Shown here: positions 23,649-32,896 of the stretch, piece by piece
Numbering within the stretch: position 1 is the stretch's first letter
Layout of the letters: every line of letters starts with the position of its first letter
Assembly (NCBI RefSeq): GCF_014637725.1
Contig: NZ_BMFC01000010.1
Location: forward strand, 62,001 to 126,000
Reading direction: 5' to 3'
DNA length: 64,000 nt
Origin: Marivita lacus
Lineage (GTDB): Bacteria > Pseudomonadota > Alphaproteobacteria > Rhodobacterales > Rhodobacteraceae
Notes under the pieces: generated by a model
The model's database searches: none
Told to the model about the DNA's origin: nothing
What the model saw: only the letters and a program-made list of their open reading frames with translations
Position numbers and translations under genes: made by a program

Positions 23649-24767
23649 ATGACGGCTTTGGCAGGTGCTCGGAACATGTTGGTGAATTGCGGGGGGGCGC
23701 GGCGTGGCGACCGTCTGCTGGTGGCGTACGAGCCTTCGGAATACGGGTATTTCGACGCGCATGTGCTGAATGCTGTCATTGCGACGGCGCAGGAACTGGG
23801 GCTGCAGATCAGCGCGGTGAACGTGGGGTTCAGTCCTTATGCGACCCGGTTGCCCGACGACCTCCGCCAGCGGTTCGACGAGGCCGACATCGTTGTCTTT
23901 CTCGCACGGCTGGGCGACCAGTTGCGGTTTTGCGACATGCCCGAGGACAAGCGCATCATCGTCTGCTTCGCGCTGGATGAAGGCTTGCTTGGATCCGGGT
24001 TCGGTACCACGTCCTATGGCGCTTTTGTCGAGCTTAAGGACCTGATCACCGACACCTTTGCCACTGCCGCAAGCGTACGGGTGACCTGTCCGAATGGTAC
24101 GGATTTCAGCGGCAGACCCGACATGCCCCATGCGGATCAAGGTGACGCGCGGGTGCAGCGGTTTCCAATGTCCGTGTTCAAACCGGTTCCCGCGCACAGC
24201 TTTTCCGGGTGCGTGGCCCTGTGTGGATTCCTGACCGGCACGGGATCGCGGTATTACGATGGCTACACGCTCGAATTCGACGGGCCGGTGATGGCCTGTC
24301 TCGAACAGGGGCGGCTGGTCGGGTTCGACGGGGCCGCGCGGGATGTGACGGCGGCGAATGCGCATTACGACAGGATTTCCTCGATCTTGGGGATCGACCG
24401 GAACTGCGTGCATTCGTGGCATGCGGGCATTCATCCGGGCTGCGGCTATTTGCAGGAGGCGCGCAGCAATTACGAGCGTTGGGGCGGGGCGGCCTTTGGC
24501 AATCCGCGCATCCTGCATTTCCACACCTGTGGTGCCTATGCGCCCGGCGAGATTTCGTGGAACGTGCTGGACCCCACCATCTGGATCGACGGAGTGGCTG
24601 TGTGGGAAAACGGCGTTTTTCACCCCTCGCGGCTCAAGGGCGGGCAGGCGGTGCTGCGGCGCTATCCCGACGCCGCGCGCATCTTTGCGCACCCGGATGC
24701 ACATGTGGGGTTGCCGGACTGGTGCGCTGCCCATGCAGCGACGGTCGCCCTTCCGGTCTTACCCTAG
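23649..24767 (+). CDS. M29 aminopeptidase / 2,5-dihydroxypyridine dioxygenase-like metalloenzyme (tentative)
   Basis: A 372-aa protein I assign only by resemblance. GARRGDRLLVAYEP, an FDAHVLNAVIATAQELG segment, CVHSWHAGIHPGCGY and ILHFHTCG suggest a metal site in the aminopeptidase T (M29) / NicX-like fold. ATG 23649 has AGGAGG upstream. It is divergent from a LysR gene and its TAG overlaps the convergent permease TAG (CTAG). Catabolism of a small heterocycle or peptide would fit the amino-acid transporter next door, but this is a guess. Confidence 0.5.
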   Translation: MTALAGARNMLVNCGGARRGDRLLVAYEPSEYGYFDAHVLNAVIATAQELGLQISAVNVGFSPYATRLPDDLRQRFDEADIVVFLARLGDQLRFCDMPEDKRIIVCFALDEGLLGSGFGTTSYGAFVELKDLITDTFATAASVRVTCPNGTDFSGRPDMPHADQGDARVQRFPMSVFKPVPAHSFSGCVALCGFLTGTGSRYYDGYTLEFDGPVMACLEQGRLVGFDGAARDVTAANAHYDRISSILGIDRNCVHSWHAGIHPGCGYLQEARSNYERWGGAAFGNPRILHFHTCGAYAPGEISWNVLDPTIWIDGVAVWENGVFHPSRLKGGQAVLRRYPDAARIFAHPDAHVGLPDWCAAHAATVALPVLP

Positions 24768-25639
24768 GACTTGCGGTTTTCCAGCCTGCGGAACAGCATC
24801 GACAACCCGAAACAGATGACGAAATAGAACGCCGCCGTGGTGATCCATGCCTCGAAGATCAGGCGCGTGGACGCGACCAGTTCGACTGTCTTGAAGGTCA
24901 GTTCCTGAACCGAGATCAGCGAGATGATCGCGCTGTCCTTGATCAGGGTGATGAACTGGTTGGCCATCGGCGGCATGACCTTTTGCAGCGCCTGTGGCAG
25001 CACGATGTAGCGCATTTCCTGCGTCCGGTTCATGCCGATGGACCGCGCCGCCTCGCGCTGGCCCTTGGGGATGGACTGGATGCCCGCGCGGACAATCTCG
25101 CCCACGAAGGCGCTTTCGAACAGCGCCAGCACGATCACGCCCGACACCAGCGACGGAAAGCGACGCATGTCGCCGAAGAAGAATTCCCAGACCGCGCGAT
25201 TGTCGGAGCGGGCGATCTCGCGCGCCCAGCTTTCGATGTTGAGCGCGGTGATCAATTGCTGCGACAGGAAGAAAAAGAAGATGAAGATCACCACGACAGG
25301 CGGGATGTTGCGGAGCACTTCGAGATAGGTGCGCGCCAGCATGCGGACGGTCAGGTTCTTGGAACAGCGCGCGATGCCGAGGACCGTGCCGAGGATCACG
25401 GCAAGGATGCTGGCGTAGATGGAAATGCGGATGGTGGTGATGAGACCCTGCATGAGCACGTTGGCGAACCATTCCTCGCGCTCGGTGTGGTAGCGGAAAA
25501 TGTAGTTCGGGATCAGATGCCAGCGCCAGTTGTAGTTCAGCGTGCCTTCGATCTTCCACCAGATATAGCCGAAAAAACCCATAACAACGGCCAGCACAAG
25601 CCAGTCGAGCCAGTGGAGTTTTTTCAGTCTTTTGAGCAC
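24764..25639 (-). CDS. Polar amino-acid ABC transporter permease
   Basis: A 291-aa HisM/GlnP-type permease. ITTIRISIYASILAVILGTVLGIARCS and the EAA loop EAARSIGMNRTQEMRYIVLPQAL (ABC-permease signature) are clear. GTG 25639 was preferred because GAAAGG lies 7 nt before it; an ATG at 25678 would add 13 residues. Last gene of a four-gene operon (ATPase, permease, binding protein, permease), so it forms the heterodimeric channel with the 26577 permease. Confidence 0.9.
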   Translation of the reverse strand: MLKRLKKLHWLDWLVLAVVMGFFGYIWWKIEGTLNYNWRWHLIPNYIFRYHTEREEWFANVLMQGLITTIRISIYASILAVILGTVLGIARCSKNLTVRMLARTYLEVLRNIPPVVVIFIFFFFLSQQLITALNIESWAREIARSDNRAVWEFFFGDMRRFPSLVSGVIVLALFESAFVGEIVRAGIQSIPKGQREAARSIGMNRTQEMRYIVLPQALQKVMPPMANQFITLIKDSAIISLISVQELTFKTVELVASTRLIFEAWITTAAFYFVICFGLSMLFRRLENRKS

Positions 25640-25696
25640 ATGCCAGCCTTTCGAGGTGGCTGCCCCCCGGTGTGTCACCAGGGGGCAGGGCAGTTG

Positions 25697-26530
25697 TTAT
25701 TCCGGAACCTGATCGGCCCAGTCATCACCGCGGAACCAGTAGTCGTGACGTTCCTTGAGCCAGCCGGTGTTGGCCTTGGCGGTGATCCAGCTGTTGAAGA
25801 ACGCGAGCGCATCGGGGTCGCCCTTGCGTACTGCAAAGCCTTCGCCGCCGGCCTGGAACGCTTGGTCGAACGGCACGCTGAGAACATCGGGATAGCGGCG
25901 CGCTTCGCTTGACGGGGTCGGCTCGGACGCCATCGTGGCGTGCGCATTGCCGTTCAGAACTTCCTGCGTGGCGGCACCGTCCTCATCGAACAGCAGAAGG
26001 GTCGCTTCGGGGAACATGTCTGCGATCACGGTGGCGGGTGTCGCGCCACGGCGGGCTGCGAATGTCACATCGGGGCTGTTGTAATCCTCAAGTGTGAAGC
26101 CTTCGGTCATCGCCGTGTTGGCAAGGATGGTCATACCGGAATAGGCGTAAGGCACGGTGAAGTTGACCGTCAGGTTGCGCTGCGGTGTGACCGTCATGCC
26201 GCTGATGATCGTGTCGAAATTGCCCGACACGAGGGCAGGGATGATGCCGTCCCACGAGGTCGGCACGAACTCGACCTCGACGCCCATGTCCTCGGCAAGC
26301 TGGCGGCCCACGTCGAGTTCAAAACCGATCAGTTCGCCGTTCAGGTCGCGCATCGACCAAGGCTTGAACAGCGACAGGCCGATCTTGATGACACCGCGTT
26401 CCTTGATGGTTTCGATCACGCTGGCCTGCGCGACCTCTTGCGCGGTGTTTTGAGCAAACGCGGGCAGACCCGCTGTTGCCGCAAGCGCGAGGCCAAGCGC
26501 GGCCCCGACGAATCGTCTGGTGATGGTCAT
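25697..26530 (-). CDS. Amino-acid ABC transporter substrate-binding protein
   Basis: A 277-aa periplasmic binding protein of the SBP_bac_3 family. Signal peptide MTITRRFVGAALGLALAATAG with cleavage after AFA. The sequence GVIKIGLSLFKPWSMRDLNGELIGFELDVGRQLAEDMG is typical of the glutamine/glutamate/arginine-type binding proteins. ATG 26530 begins the signal peptide. The ligand is unknown, probably a polar amino acid. It lies between the two permease genes. Confidence 0.9.
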   Translation of the reverse strand: MTITRRFVGAALGLALAATAGLPAFAQNTAQEVAQASVIETIKERGVIKIGLSLFKPWSMRDLNGELIGFELDVGRQLAEDMGVEVEFVPTSWDGIIPALVSGNFDTIISGMTVTPQRNLTVNFTVPYAYSGMTILANTAMTEGFTLEDYNSPDVTFAARRGATPATVIADMFPEATLLLFDEDGAATQEVLNGNAHATMASEPTPSSEARRYPDVLSVPFDQAFQAGGEGFAVRKGDPDALAFFNSWITAKANTGWLKERHDYWFRGDDWADQVPE

Positions 26531-26576
26531 TTGAGATTTCCCTCTTCCAGTGAATGCGCGGCGGGTGCCACGCGGG

Positions 26577-27422
26577 TTAAGTGTCGACGGCATAGCGTTT
26601 TTCGACGAAGGACACGCCGACGGACAGTATCAGTGTCACCGCCATGTAGACGGCGGCGATGGTGAACCAGATCTCGAAACTCATGTAGGTGTCCGAGATG
26701 ATGTTCCTGCCGATCGTGGTCAGCTCGGCCACAGCGATCACGCTGACGATGGCAGAGGATTTGACCATGTGCACGGCCTCGCCGGTCATCGGCGGCAGCA
26801 TGAAGCGCACCGATTGAGGCAGGATGATGTAGCGATAGGCCTGTCCCCGCGACATCCCGATCGAGGTCGCGGCCTCCCACTGGCCCTTGGCAACGGCGTT
26901 GATCGCGGCGCGGAGAATCTCGGAAATCAGGACCGAATGGAATACGGCAAGGCACAGGATGCTGGCCCAGTAGCGGTCAAAGCCGAAGATCGGACCCAGC
27001 ACGTAGTAAAAAAGGTAGAGCAGCACCAGAAGCGGGATGTTGCGCACCAGTTCAAGGAACCCGATCGACACGGCGGTGCAGATGACCAGCCCCGACAGGC
27101 GCAGCAACGCCACGATCAGCCCCATGATGACCGCCAGCGCAAAGGCGAGCGACGACAGGGTCAGCGTCTTGACCAGACCGATGCTGATTTCACCCCATTG
27201 AAACCCGTCCTCGGTCACGGTGTAGAAATATTTGGGGATGCGGTACCATTGCCAGTTATAGCCCATCGCCTGCGCCCCGCTGTAGGACAGCCACACGATG
27301 CCGCCCACGATGACCGCGTAGACGATCACCGAAAACGTGACGGAATCGATCACCTTGGCCAGCGGCTGTCGCTGCGGCAGGGCGCGGCCCTTGGGGGTAT
27401 AAGAGGTGTCTGCCACGCTCAT
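26577..27422 (-). CDS. Polar amino-acid ABC transporter permease
   Basis: A 281-aa GltJ/HisQ-type permease with the EAA motif EAATSIGMSRGQAYRYIILPQSV. ATG 27422 directly follows the TAG of the ATPase gene with no gap, so the two are probably translated as a unit. Pairs with the 24764 permease. Confidence 0.9.
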   Translation of the reverse strand: MSVADTSYTPKGRALPQRQPLAKVIDSVTFSVIVYAVIVGGIVWLSYSGAQAMGYNWQWYRIPKYFYTVTEDGFQWGEISIGLVKTLTLSSLAFALAVIMGLIVALLRLSGLVICTAVSIGFLELVRNIPLLVLLYLFYYVLGPIFGFDRYWASILCLAVFHSVLISEILRAAINAVAKGQWEAATSIGMSRGQAYRYIILPQSVRFMLPPMTGEAVHMVKSSAIVSVIAVAELTTIGRNIISDTYMSFEIWFTIAAVYMAVTLILSVGVSFVEKRYAVDT

Positions 27423-28169
27423 CTAGTGGTCCAGGATCTGGTCGAGGAACGCGCGGCAGCGGCTGCTGGCGGGATTGGTGAAAAAGGTCTCGGGCGGTGC
27501 TGTCTCGACGATCTCGCCCTCGTCCATGAACACCATCGTGTCGGCGACCTTGCGGGCAAAGCCCATCTCGTGCGTGACCACGACCATGGTCATGCCGGTG
27601 TCTGCCAGTTCGACCATCACGTCGAGCACTTCGTTGATCATCTCGGGATCGAGTGCGGATGTCGGCTCGTCGAACAGCATGATCCGGCTTTCCATGCAGA
27701 GTGACCGGGCAATCGCCACGCGCTGCTGCTGGCCGCCGGACAGGGCAGAGGGGTACTTGTCGGCCTGTTCCGGGATGCGCACCCGTTCGAGGTATTTTCG
27801 CGCCGTGCGTTCGGCCTCGGAGGGGGACACCTTGCGCACCTTGATCGGTCCGATGGTCAGGTTTTCCAGAACCGTCAGGTGCGGGAACAGGTTGAACTGC
27901 TGGAACACCATCCCGACCTCCTGCCGCAACCGGAAGATGTGCTTTGAATCCGCGTACACCTCGACCCCGTCCACGGTCAGAACACCGGAATTGTGAAACT
28001 CCAGCCCGTTGATGCAGCGGATCAGTGTGGATTTGCCCGACCCCGACGGGCCGCACACCACCATGCGTTCGCCCTCGCGCACATGGATCGAAATGTTCTT
28101 CAAGGCGTGAAAATCGCCGTAGAACTTGTCGACATTGTCGAACGTGATGATCGGCCTGTCACGCGACAT
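27423..28169 (-). CDS. Polar amino-acid ABC transporter ATP-binding protein
   Basis: A 248-aa GlnQ-type ATPase. Walker A GPSGSGKST, Q-loop, LSGGQQQR signature and Walker B IMLFDEPTSALDPEM are all intact, as is MTMVVVTHEMGFA. First gene of the transport operon; divergent from the deacylase gene 214 bp away, which may share its regulation. Confidence 0.93.
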   Translation of the reverse strand: MSRDRPIITFDNVDKFYGDFHALKNISIHVREGERMVVCGPSGSGKSTLIRCINGLEFHNSGVLTVDGVEVYADSKHIFRLRQEVGMVFQQFNLFPHLTVLENLTIGPIKVRKVSPSEAERTARKYLERVRIPEQADKYPSALSGGQQQRVAIARSLCMESRIMLFDEPTSALDPEMINEVLDVMVELADTGMTMVVVTHEMGFARKVADTMVFMDEGEIVETAPPETFFTNPASSRCRAFLDQILDH

Positions 28170-28383
28170 GCGAAAAAGTCATGTATCTGTCATCCCTTGG
28201 GTCGCGCCCATCAGACCAAGAAAGCCCTTGTGGGCGCAAGGCAAAGTTTTGTTTCGTTTGGCCGAGATGTGCTGTCCCGACGGGAGTGCCGCAAAACTGG
28301 ACGTTGGAGGGCGCAAGAGGTGTTGCGGTTTGCTTCGTTCACGTTGCAGTTAGAGGTATGACAGGCAGAGGCAAGACCCGCAG

Positions 28384-29391
28384 ATGAGCAAGGCCAGCAG
28401 AATATCCCTGACGATCGACCTGTCGCAGCCCGGCCGTCACGTGGGGGACGCCATGCTGCGCTGGTCCGACAACACCAATCCGCTGGGGTATCACCCGATC
28501 CCAGTTGTGTCCGTCAAAGGGGCGGACGGGCCGGTGCTTTTGATGACGGGCGGCACGCATGGCGACGAATTCGAGGGGCCAGCCGCGATCATGCGGGTGA
28601 TCGGAGCGTTGGATGCCGCGAGTTTGCGCGGGCAGGTCATCGCCTTTCCGGCGCTCAACATGCCTGCATTTGCAGCATCCTCGCGGGTGTCGCCGCTGGA
28701 CGGGGGCAACCTCAACCGGGCGTTTCCGGGGGATCGGGACGGCAACCCGACCGCGATGATCGCGCAGTTCCTCGAGTCCGACATCCTGCCGCGCTGCGAT
28801 GCGGCGATTGATCTGCATTCCGGCGGCAAGGCGTCGTTCTTTCAGCCCTGTGCGCTGCCGACGCATACCGCTGACGGCGGTCTTGCGGCGCGCAACATGG
28901 ATCTGGCGCAGGTCTTCGGCTTGCCGCTGATCTGGCGTCTGGGCGCGCATAACGACAACCGGTCTGTCAACGCGGCGGCTGAACGCGCTGGCGTGCCGAT
29001 GATCGCCACCGAACTGGGCGGCGGTGGTGGCGTCGCCCCCGCGATCACCGATCAGGCCGAAGCGGGCATCCTGAACATTCTGCGCCATCTGGGCATGATC
29101 GACGGCGATGTGACGCGCGCAAAAGCCCCTCGTGTGGTCGAGATCCGCGATCCCGGTGCGTCGCTTTATGCAACATCCGAAGGCCTGTTCGACCGCGCGC
29201 TTGGGGCCGGGGAGAACGTGAAAGCCGGTGATTTCGCCGGGTGGTTTCATCACGTCACGGAACCCGAGCGGGCGTCGGTGCGCCTGACGGTTCCACGGGA
29301 TGGCATGATCCTTGCGCATACAAACCGGGGCTTCGTCAAACGGGGCGAGATGCTATTGCTTGTGGTTCAGGACGTCGATCAGGCCTTGTAA
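28384..29391 (+). CDS. Succinylglutamate desuccinylase / aspartoacylase family protein (DoeB-like)
   Basis: A 335-aa zinc-dependent deacylase. TGGTHGDEFEGP supplies the HxxE zinc ligands and IDLHSGG the third His, as in the AstE/AspA (M14-like) family; N-alpha-acetyl-diaminobutyrate deacetylase (DoeB) has this layout. It should release an amino acid from an N-acyl derivative. Divergent from the amino-acid ABC operon, suggesting that the transporter imports its substrate. No ectoine genes are seen here, so DoeB identity is only a possibility. Confidence 0.72.
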   Translation: MSKASRISLTIDLSQPGRHVGDAMLRWSDNTNPLGYHPIPVVSVKGADGPVLLMTGGTHGDEFEGPAAIMRVIGALDAASLRGQVIAFPALNMPAFAASSRVSPLDGGNLNRAFPGDRDGNPTAMIAQFLESDILPRCDAAIDLHSGGKASFFQPCALPTHTADGGLAARNMDLAQVFGLPLIWRLGAHNDNRSVNAAAERAGVPMIATELGGGGGVAPAITDQAEAGILNILRHLGMIDGDVTRAKAPRVVEIRDPGASLYATSEGLFDRALGAGENVKAGDFAGWFHHVTEPERASVRLTVPRDGMILAHTNRGFVKRGEMLLLVVQDVDQAL

Positions 29392-29954
29392 TAGCCTACC
29401 ACGTCACCTTCAGTCGTTGCGCCAAGACCGTTCAGCAAGCGGTTGGAATAGTTGAAATACGCACAGACCTGATTGACCTCCAGGATCTCTCCGTCATCGC
29501 AACCGGCGATCTTGAGCGCCTCGAAATCCGACTTGACCATCTTGCCCACCGACACGGTCAGTTTGGCCGCATAGCGCAGCAGGGCCAGTTCCTTGCCGTC
29601 GAATTCGTCTTCGGGGCGGTGTGCCTTGAGCGCGGTGAAGATGCGGTCGGACCGGGGCTGATCCTTGAGCAGGTTGCGCACGTTCATGAAATGATGCGTC
29701 AGCGAATAGGTGCAGTCGTTCAGGATCGACGTATAGCTCGCCACCACTTCGAGAAACCAGAACGGCAGCTTATTGTCGTCCGAGTGCAGCACCGACCGGT
29801 AGAGCGCCACATGCCCGTGCATGGTTTCGGGGCGCAGCGAATGCACACGCATCACGGTATCCACGGTCCCGTGCGGGGTGCGGGCCTGATCCAGCAGTTG
29901 CTTCAGACGAGGTGAGGCGTCTTCGTCCGAGATCATTTCGATCCATGCGGTCAT
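29379..29954 (-). CDS. AhpD/carboxymuconolactone-decarboxylase-like protein (peroxidase-related)
   Basis: A 191-aa helical protein of the AhpD-like superfamily. The active-site region reads ILNDCTYSLTHHF: the first Cys is present but the second of the usual C-x-x-C is Ser. So the disulfide redox chemistry typical of AhpD is doubtful, and another decarboxylase or isomerase role may apply. ATG 29954 has an AAGGAG site. It overlaps the convergent deacylase by 13 bp and follows the enolase-superfamily gene by 79 bp. Confidence 0.75.
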   Translation of the reverse strand: MTAWIEMISDEDASPRLKQLLDQARTPHGTVDTVMRVHSLRPETMHGHVALYRSVLHSDDNKLPFWFLEVVASYTSILNDCTYSLTHHFMNVRNLLKDQPRSDRIFTALKAHRPEDEFDGKELALLRYAAKLTVSVGKMVKSDFEALKIAGCDDGEILEVNQVCAYFNYSNRLLNGLGATTEGDVVGYYKA

Positions 29955-30033
29955 TGCAGGCTCCTTGGTTCGCTGTGGGCTGTCGCGAGTATCGGCAGGC
30001 CGGCCGAGAGAAAGCAAGGGCCTTTGCGGGGTG

Positions 30034-31134
30034 TCAGACCTCGCTGATCTGATAGCTTGACCGCGCCAGCCATTCGGGCCTGATCTCGACACCCCAGCCG
30101 GGCGCATCGGTGACACGGGCCTGCCCGTTTTCGATGGTGTACGGCGACTCGACAAACAGGCCGTATTGCCACGGGTAATAATCCGGGCCTTCGATCGAGA
30201 ATTCGAGGTACTTGCCCGCATTCGGGATCGCCCGCAGAAGGTGCATGGTGAAAAGCGTCACCATCGACCAGTTGGCGCAATGGGGTGTGACGGGCAGGCC
30301 CGCCGCCTCGGCCATGCGGACGACGCGCAAGGTCCGGCAAATGCCGCCAAGATAGAGGATATCGGGCTGCACGATGTCCACCGCGCGCATGTCGATCATC
30401 CGTTTCCAGGTGGGCAGGTCGCAATCCTGTTCGCCGCCGGTCACGTCGATCAGCAAGGCATCGGTGACGTGTTTGGTCTGTTCCAGTTCCCAATAGGGGC
30501 AGGGTTCTTCGAAATGGCAGAAACCGTGATCCTGAAGCATGTGGCCGACTTCGATGGCGCGGTCCGGGGAATAGCAGCTGTTCGCGTCGATCAGCAGCGC
30601 GACATCAGGCCCCAATTCACGGCGCATGGTCGGGATGATCTCTTCTGTGCGACCGGGCCATTCGTCCCTGTTGCGGCCGACCTCGGCACCGGCACGCACC
30701 TTGAACGCGTCAAACCCTTGGGTGTCGCGCAGATGCTTGAGGCGGGTGGCCTCATCGGCGGGGGTGATGTCGCGCTTCATCGAAGACGCATAGGCCCGGA
30801 TCAGGCCGGGAGTGCCTCCCAGAAGTTCGACAACCGGCTTGCCCTGCTGCTTGCCGCGCAAATCCCAGATCGCGGTGTCGAGCCCCGCCATCGCGCGGCG
30901 CAGGTAGGATCCGGGGAACTTGTGCTCGCGCTCGGTGACGATATCCAGAAGGTCATCCAGATCGGTGGTGTCCTGCCCCAGCGTCCACGGGGCCACCTGC
31001 CGGTGCAGGACCTGACAGGTGATGTCGGAATGGTAGGTCGACACCTGTCCCCATCCCTGCGTCCCGTCCTCGGCTGTGACACGTACGAAGCCGACCGCCT
31101 CGTTGGTGAAGGTCTCGATGGATTTCAGCTTCAT
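30034..31134 (-). CDS. Mandelate racemase / muconate lactonizing (enolase superfamily) enzyme
   Basis: A 366-aa enolase-superfamily protein. FKVRAG carries the catalytic Lys region and metal ligands lie in LLIDANSCYS, HFEEPCPYWE and GGEQD, with a His in TPHCANW. Such enzymes abstract a proton alpha to a carboxylate, typically dehydrating acid sugars or racemising. AAAGGA precedes ATG 31134. It lies 11 bp after the GMC oxidoreductase, suggesting a sugar-acid or polyol oxidation route. Confidence 0.85.
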   Translation of the reverse strand: MKLKSIETFTNEAVGFVRVTAEDGTQGWGQVSTYHSDITCQVLHRQVAPWTLGQDTTDLDDLLDIVTEREHKFPGSYLRRAMAGLDTAIWDLRGKQQGKPVVELLGGTPGLIRAYASSMKRDITPADEATRLKHLRDTQGFDAFKVRAGAEVGRNRDEWPGRTEEIIPTMRRELGPDVALLIDANSCYSPDRAIEVGHMLQDHGFCHFEEPCPYWELEQTKHVTDALLIDVTGGEQDCDLPTWKRMIDMRAVDIVQPDILYLGGICRTLRVVRMAEAAGLPVTPHCANWSMVTLFTMHLLRAIPNAGKYLEFSIEGPDYYPWQYGLFVESPYTIENGQARVTDAPGWGVEIRPEWLARSSYQISEV

Positions 31135-31145
31135 GCGCTGTCCTT

Positions 31146-32762
31146 TCAGCCAAGGGTGTCTTCGAGAATGAGGTCAGAGGCTTTTTCCCCCACCATGATC
31201 GCGGGGGCATTCGTGTTCCCGGTCGGGATGGTCGGAAAGATCGACGCATCCGCCACCCGCAAACCATCGATGCCGCGCACCCGCAGGCGCGGGTCCACAA
31301 CCGAACTGGCCGGGTCGCTGCCCATGCGGCAGGTCGAGCACTGGTGAAACACCGTCCAGCCGGTCTTGCGGGCATAGGCCGCGATGTCCTCGTCGCTGTC
31401 GATCTCGGGGCCGGGATGCAGTTCCTGGTCGATGACCGCGCGCATGGCCGAGGTGTTCGCGATGCGGCGCATCAGTTTCGTGCCTGCGAGCATCATGGCG
31501 CGGTCATGGTCGGTCGACAGATAGTTGGGGTGCAGTTCCGGCGCGACAAAAGGGTCGGGCGAGCGGATTTGCAGATGGCCAACGCTGGTCGGCTTGCACG
31601 GGTTGAACCCCATCAGCATGCCCGGAAAGGGGTCCGGGCTCATCAGCGGGCGCACACCCACCGGCGCGCGGGTATAGCTGACCGGCGAGAAATAAAGCTG
31701 CAGGTCCGGGCCGGGCGATTGGTCCGACAGTTTGACGAAACCGCCCCCCTGGTTGAGGCTGAGCGACAGCGGCCCCTTGCGATTATACGCGTAATTCAGG
31801 GCAACCTTCACCTTGCCCAGAAGCGGGCCAAGCTGCTGGTTCAGGCTGGCCACCCGCGACACATAGTGGTTGTCGCTGCCCAGATGGTCCTGCAGGTTGC
31901 GACCGACCTGAGGCGCATCCAGCAGCGTTTCGATCCCGTGATCCTGCAAGACCTGGCCCGGCCCGATGCCGGACAGTTGCAACAGCTGCGGCGAGTTGAT
32001 CGCTCCGCCGGACAGGATCACCTCGGCGCGGGCACGCACGGTCCTGATCCTGCCCTTGTGGCGGTATTCAACGCCAACCGCGCGCCTGCCCTCGAACAGG
32101 ATGCGGGTGGCCTGCGCGCCGGTGCGCACTTCGAGGTTGGCACGGCGTCGTGCGGGGGCGAGGTAGCAGCGCGCGGCCGACGCGCGATACCCGCCCTTGG
32201 TGGTGATCTGGTAGAGCGATGCGCCTTCCATCTCGGGGCCATTGTAATCGGGGTTTGTCGGAAACCCCGCTTCTGCCGCCGCTGCAAGGTAGACCCGTGT
32301 CAGCGGATGGACATCGTTCGACACGTCGTGCACGGCAAGCGGGCCACCTTTTCCACGCCCCGGATGCGCCGGTCCGTCCCAGTCTTCCATCCGGCGAAAG
32401 ATCGGCTCTACGTCGCTCCAGCCCCAGCCGGGGGCGGCGGCGTTCCATTCGGCGTAATCGTTGTGGTGGCCGCGCACATAGACCATCGCGTTGATCGAAC
32501 TGGACCCGCCCAGCACCTTGCCGCGCGGCCAGTAGATCGGGCGACCGTCGAGGTTGGGATCGGGTTCTGTGACGTATTTCCAGTTGACCCCGGCGTCGTA
32601 GAACACCTTGCCATAGCCTATGGGAAGGTGAATCCACGGGGACCTGTCGGACCCGCCCGCCTCCAGAACAAGCACCCGGTGTTTGCCCGATGCGGACAGC
32701 CGGTTTGCCAGAACGGATCCGCTGGACCCCGCTCCGACGATCACGAAATCAAATGCGTCCAA
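31146..32762 (-). CDS. GMC family FAD-dependent oxidoreductase (alcohol/choline dehydrogenase-like)
   Basis: A 538-aa GMC enzyme. The N-terminal Rossmann motif VIVGAGSSGSVLANRLS binds FAD and GGSSSINAMVYVRGH is the GMC signature. The C-terminal active-site region (VFHQCSTCRMGSDP) has the usual His. It should oxidise an alcohol to an aldehyde with FAD. The only well-placed start is TTG 32762, 6 nt after GGAGG; the ATG upstream adds a basic non-conserved N-terminus. First of an operon with the enolase-superfamily and AhpD-like genes. Confidence 0.85.
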   Translation of the reverse strand: MDAFDFVIVGAGSSGSVLANRLSASGKHRVLVLEAGGSDRSPWIHLPIGYGKVFYDAGVNWKYVTEPDPNLDGRPIYWPRGKVLGGSSSINAMVYVRGHHNDYAEWNAAAPGWGWSDVEPIFRRMEDWDGPAHPGRGKGGPLAVHDVSNDVHPLTRVYLAAAAEAGFPTNPDYNGPEMEGASLYQITTKGGYRASAARCYLAPARRRANLEVRTGAQATRILFEGRRAVGVEYRHKGRIRTVRARAEVILSGGAINSPQLLQLSGIGPGQVLQDHGIETLLDAPQVGRNLQDHLGSDNHYVSRVASLNQQLGPLLGKVKVALNYAYNRKGPLSLSLNQGGGFVKLSDQSPGPDLQLYFSPVSYTRAPVGVRPLMSPDPFPGMLMGFNPCKPTSVGHLQIRSPDPFVAPELHPNYLSTDHDRAMMLAGTKLMRRIANTSAMRAVIDQELHPGPEIDSDEDIAAYARKTGWTVFHQCSTCRMGSDPASSVVDPRLRVRGIDGLRVADASIFPTIPTGNTNAPAIMVGEKASDLILEDTLG

Positions 32763-32896
32763 GCCATTCCTCCAAAGGATCAACCGCATCGCAGCAACAA
32801 CGACTTCGGACGGATCGTGATCGTTGATTGCGCAGGGTTAGTTGGATCATGTCGGTCGCGCAAGCCGTCCTGAATGTGCCTTTCGATATAGAATGA

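Noticed and set aside
24209-25912. 567-codon plus-strand frame running through the M29-like gene into the permease
   Set aside because: Out of frame with the one and antisense to the other; His/Asp/Arg-rich shadow frame.
31344-32873. 509-codon plus-strand frame opposite the GMC oxidoreductase
   Set aside because: Antisense to a complete GMC enzyme; no homology or ribosome binding site.
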